Below, piece after piece: positions 14,712-16,993 of a DNA stretch of 16,993 nucleotides. The DNA is from CAZFAP01 sp964516325. Its GTDB lineage: Bacteria; Auribacterota; JABMQX01. Location of the stretch: contig CAZFAP010000109.1 in the NCBI GenBank assembly GCA_964516325.1, positions 1 through 16,993 on the forward strand, given 5' to 3'. The position numbers were made by a program, and so were the translations under genes. Positions within the stretch are counted from its first letter, which is position 1, and the number at the start of each line of letters is the position of its first letter. The notes under the pieces are model-generated. The model was not told the DNA's origin, made no database searches, and saw only the letters and a list, made by a program, of their open reading frames with translations.

Positions 14712-16898
14712 ATGAAGGCGACACGATGGGTAGCGGCGTTCGGCACGGTCTGGGTCGCGCTGGCAGGACTCAGCCCCGTGGGCTTTTCCGCGAAGGTCTC
14801 GGAAGCAACGTTCGAGGAGATGCTGCCCGAGGACACGGTGCTATATGTTTCGGTCCCGGACGCGGCGAAGCTGGCGGCGAAGTTCAAGGAGTCGAATGCG
14901 TACAAGATATTGCGTGAGATAGACCCCATCAAGCTCATGAGCGGCGCACCGGAGTTCGACCGGGTGAAGCAGTTGTATCTGACGTACGTGCAGCCATTGA
15001 CGCACGTCTTCCATAAAAGGATTTCGCTCGCCGTGAGGGACATTCCATGCAGTCCACGTGTTCCGGCGGTGTTCTTCCTGGCGGACGTGGCCGAGAAGGA
15101 GCCTGCGCTTCGGCAGTATCTGACGGAACGGTTGCACCCGTTGCTAAAGCAGAAAGGTGCACAGATTACTTCGTTCACCCATGGCGGTTATGAGGTGCAG
15201 CAGATTTCGCCGCCGTTGCCGTTCGAGGTGTGCTATACGATCGCAGATGGAGTTTTCATCGCCACGGTGGGCAAGCAACCCATGCAGGAGTTGCTCGACC
15301 AGCCCAAGCGAGAAAGGTCGTTGGCGAAGAGCGAAGTCTTCCAGGAGGTCCGGCAGAAGGTCGGCGAAAAGAGCGATTTCCTCGTCTATGGGAGCGTCTC
15401 AGCCCTTCTGGAGGACCTGGCGCCCATTATTCCCCCGGAGGCAAGGGCTGTTCTGGAGGCATCCGGGCTGAGCGGGGTGAAGGCCGTCGGGGTTGGAGGA
15501 GAGTGGCGTGGTCCCGCGAGCAGGGATGGTTTCTACATAGCGACCGGGACCGAGCGGAAGGGCTTCGTGAAGCTCTTCGCCCAGAAAGCGACGCCGTTAA
15601 AAGCCGCCGGGTACCTCCCCGAGAACATGACTTTCTTTTACGATCTGTCCCTGGGGGACTTCGGAGAGTTTTGGGATGGGCTTCTTGGAGCCATCCGTGG
15701 GGTCGTCGTGAGCGTCGGCGGGGCTCGGGACTGGGAGCAGGTCGTCGCGAAGTTGAGGTGGGTGGAGCAGAAACTTGGCTTCAGGATTAAGGAGGACATT
15801 TTCTCTCCATTTGCGGGCGAGGTCTGCATAGCCGCGAAGGTTCCGGAGGTTTGGGGTGTCCCGGCGGTCTTTGTGATGCTCGAGGTGAAAGACCCACAGA
15901 AAGCGGAAGCCCTGATTCAGAAGCTCATCGCTCTGCTGGAGAAGGCGGGGCTCAAGGTGCTCAAGACGGAAGAGCGGTACAAGGATGTCGGGGTCTTCAG
16001 CCTGTCGCTTTTGCCTTCCGGGATGGAGGGAGCTGGCGACCGCGGCATGAGCTTCGTGGGGATGATGGTGTTTCCTTTCTTGCGCCCGTCGTACGCCATC
16101 GTGGGTGATTTCTTGGTTGTGGGAATCCATTCGGGTTCCGTCAAGAGGGTGGTGGACGTGTATCGAGGCGAGAAGTCCTTGAAGCAGAATCCCGAGTTTC
16201 AGAGGGTGTTTGCGAACCTGTCGGAGAAGGGCAGCATAGCGATGTATGTGAATCTGAGGGAGATTTATGATTTCCTTTATGGGACGTTTGGCGCCATTGC
16301 TGCCCGGCAGATTGGCTCGGACATCGTGGCGCGACTGGGGAGGATAGCGCCCTATTTCGGTTCGATTGGCGCCCGGCTTTCTTGCGACGAAAAGGGGATG
16401 CTGAGCGAGTCCTTTTCGGACTCGGGCGGAGCGGAGCACATTCTGGTTCAGATGGCCATAATGAGGTTTGTGAGTATGAGGACTAGGCCGGAAGGGGGGA
16501 AGGCGGACGTGGCTCAGTGCATGGCCAACGTGAGAAAGTTGGCGGTCGGGTGCATCATGTTTGCGAACGACCATGATGATACCCTTCCCGCGCGGCTCTC
16601 GGAACTCTACCCCGACTACGTTGCGAGTCTGGAGACGTTCGTTTGCCCCGCTGATAAGGAGAAGGTCATCTCAAAGGAGAGGATAGATACGGAAAGCGAT
16701 TACGGGCTGAGACTCCGCGGGAGGAAGCTTACGGACATCAAGGACCCCGCCAAAACGCTGATGCTTTCGGAGAAGATGTCGAATCATGGCAGGCTAATGA
16801 ACGCCGCCTTCGCGGACGGGCACGTAGAGCGGGCGGCGCTTGAACCGGAAACGCCTGCTCCCCTCGAGGTCGCCCCCACGGGCCGTAAACCGGAGTAG
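14712..16898 (+). CDS. Large exported protein, DUF3352-like, with C-terminal H-X9-DG module
   Basis: 728 residues from ATG 14712. The ATG at 14706 is only 2 bases from GGAGG (14699-14703), while 14712 is 8 bases away, so 14712 is preferred. A signal peptide (MKATRWVAAFGTVWVALAGL...GFSA) is clear. Residues ~35-600 hold a repeated alpha/beta architecture (MLPEDTVLYVSVPDAAKLAAKFKES; YLPENMTFFYDLSLGD; GSIAMYVNLREIYDF) resembling DUF3352-type secreted proteins of unknown function; that match is by pattern only. Residues ~603-706 resemble the C-terminal half of pseudopilins: CMANVRKLAVGCIMFANDHD, TFVCPADK, and NHGRLMNAAFADGHV, where His692 and Asp702-Gly703 are an exact H-x9-D-G. The pilin N-terminal helix is absent. 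Third gene after the sigma/anti-sigma pair; it may be a target or partner of that system. Confidence 0.8.
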   Translation: MKATRWVAAFGTVWVALAGLSPVGFSAKVSEATFEEMLPEDTVLYVSVPDAAKLAAKFKESNAYKILREIDPIKLMSGAPEFDRVKQLYLTYVQPLTHVFHKRISLAVRDIPCSPRVPAVFFLADVAEKEPALRQYLTERLHPLLKQKGAQITSFTHGGYEVQQISPPLPFEVCYTIADGVFIATVGKQPMQELLDQPKRERSLAKSEVFQEVRQKVGEKSDFLVYGSVSALLEDLAPIIPPEARAVLEASGLSGVKAVGVGGEWRGPASRDGFYIATGTERKGFVKLFAQKATPLKAAGYLPENMTFFYDLSLGDFGEFWDGLLGAIRGVVVSVGGARDWEQVVAKLRWVEQKLGFRIKEDIFSPFAGEVCIAAKVPEVWGVPAVFVMLEVKDPQKAEALIQKLIALLEKAGLKVLKTEERYKDVGVFSLSLLPSGMEGAGDRGMSFVGMMVFPFLRPSYAIVGDFLVVGIHSGSVKRVVDVYRGEKSLKQNPEFQRVFANLSEKGSIAMYVNLREIYDFLYGTFGAIAARQIGSDIVARLGRIAPYFGSIGARLSCDEKGMLSESFSDSGGAEHILVQMAIMRFVSMRTRPEGGKADVAQCMANVRKLAVGCIMFANDHDDTLPARLSELYPDYVASLETFVCPADKEKVISKERIDTESDYGLRLRGRKLTDIKDPAKTLMLSEKMSNHGRLMNAAFADGHVERAALEPETPAPLEVAPTGRKPE

Positions 16899-16993
16899 TG
16901 TGGCGCAGCGCGGGGGATGCCGGAAGCCGAGGGTGTGGCTGTATTTCAGGGGTTTCCCGTTCCCCGCACGACCGGTACGAGTCCACCCTGACA

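Noticed and set aside
15597..16574. 325-codon minus-strand open frame inside the exported-protein gene
   Set aside because: It is antisense to a convincing exported protein; it is His/Pro/Arg-rich and has no recognisable domain.

Overview
This is chromosomal bacterial DNA around a replication origin: the cluster dnaA-dnaN-dciA-gyrB reads leftwards on the minus strand and gyrA lies nearby on the plus strand. The sequence is GC-rich by eye with strong Shine-Dalgarno sites. An H-X9-DG pseudopilin module, 'choice-of-anchor Q'-type beta-helix proteins, an ECF sigma factor with a zinc-finger anti-sigma factor, and a GyrA with Pro at position 87 together suggest the Planctomycetes/Verrucomicrobia/Lentisphaerae group or an environmental candidate phylum with similar gene content. 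The phylum cannot be fixed from this window alone.

Layout. (1) 1-2500: two related secreted parallel beta-helix proteins on the plus strand; the first is cut by the window edge and carries a young tandem repeat, the second is complete with a signal peptide. (2) 2499-2942: a gene-free stretch with a repeat-like segment, a 12-bp palindrome and a clear sigma70-type promoter for gyrA. (3) 2943-5432: gyrA. (4) 5521-6775: a GNAT acetyltransferase (minus) and, divergently, a small lipoprotein (plus) with its own good promoter. (5) 6785-12350: gyrB, dciA, dnaN and dnaA, all minus strand. (6) 12351-12943: the dnaA upstream region, the best oriC candidate, with one perfect DnaA box and two one-mismatch boxes 11 bp apart in an AT-rich patch. 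(7) 12944-16898: a plus-strand set of ECF sigma factor, membrane zinc-finger anti-sigma factor, and a large exported protein (DUF3352-like) ending in a pseudopilin-type H-X9-DG module.

How it fits together. DnaA opens the origin, DciA helps load the replicative helicase, DnaN clamps the polymerase, and GyrA/GyrB remove supercoils ahead of forks. If replication starts near 12.4-12.9 kb, both the dnaA cluster and the sigma operon are transcribed away from the origin with the fork, while gyrA, the lipoprotein and the beta-helix genes would be head-on. The sigma/anti-sigma/exported-protein set looks like an envelope signalling unit next to the origin. Four start codons need care: dnaA (TTG at 12350), dnaN (ATG at 10668), the lipoprotein (ATG at 6215) and the sigma factor (ATG at 12944).

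The least ordinary observations are the H-X9-DG module fused to a non-pilin exported protein, the GyrA quinolone-pocket residues Gly83/Pro87, and the dnaA leader in which a perfect DnaA box lies just upstream of a TTG start. No tRNA, rRNA, CRISPR array or insertion sequence was seen.
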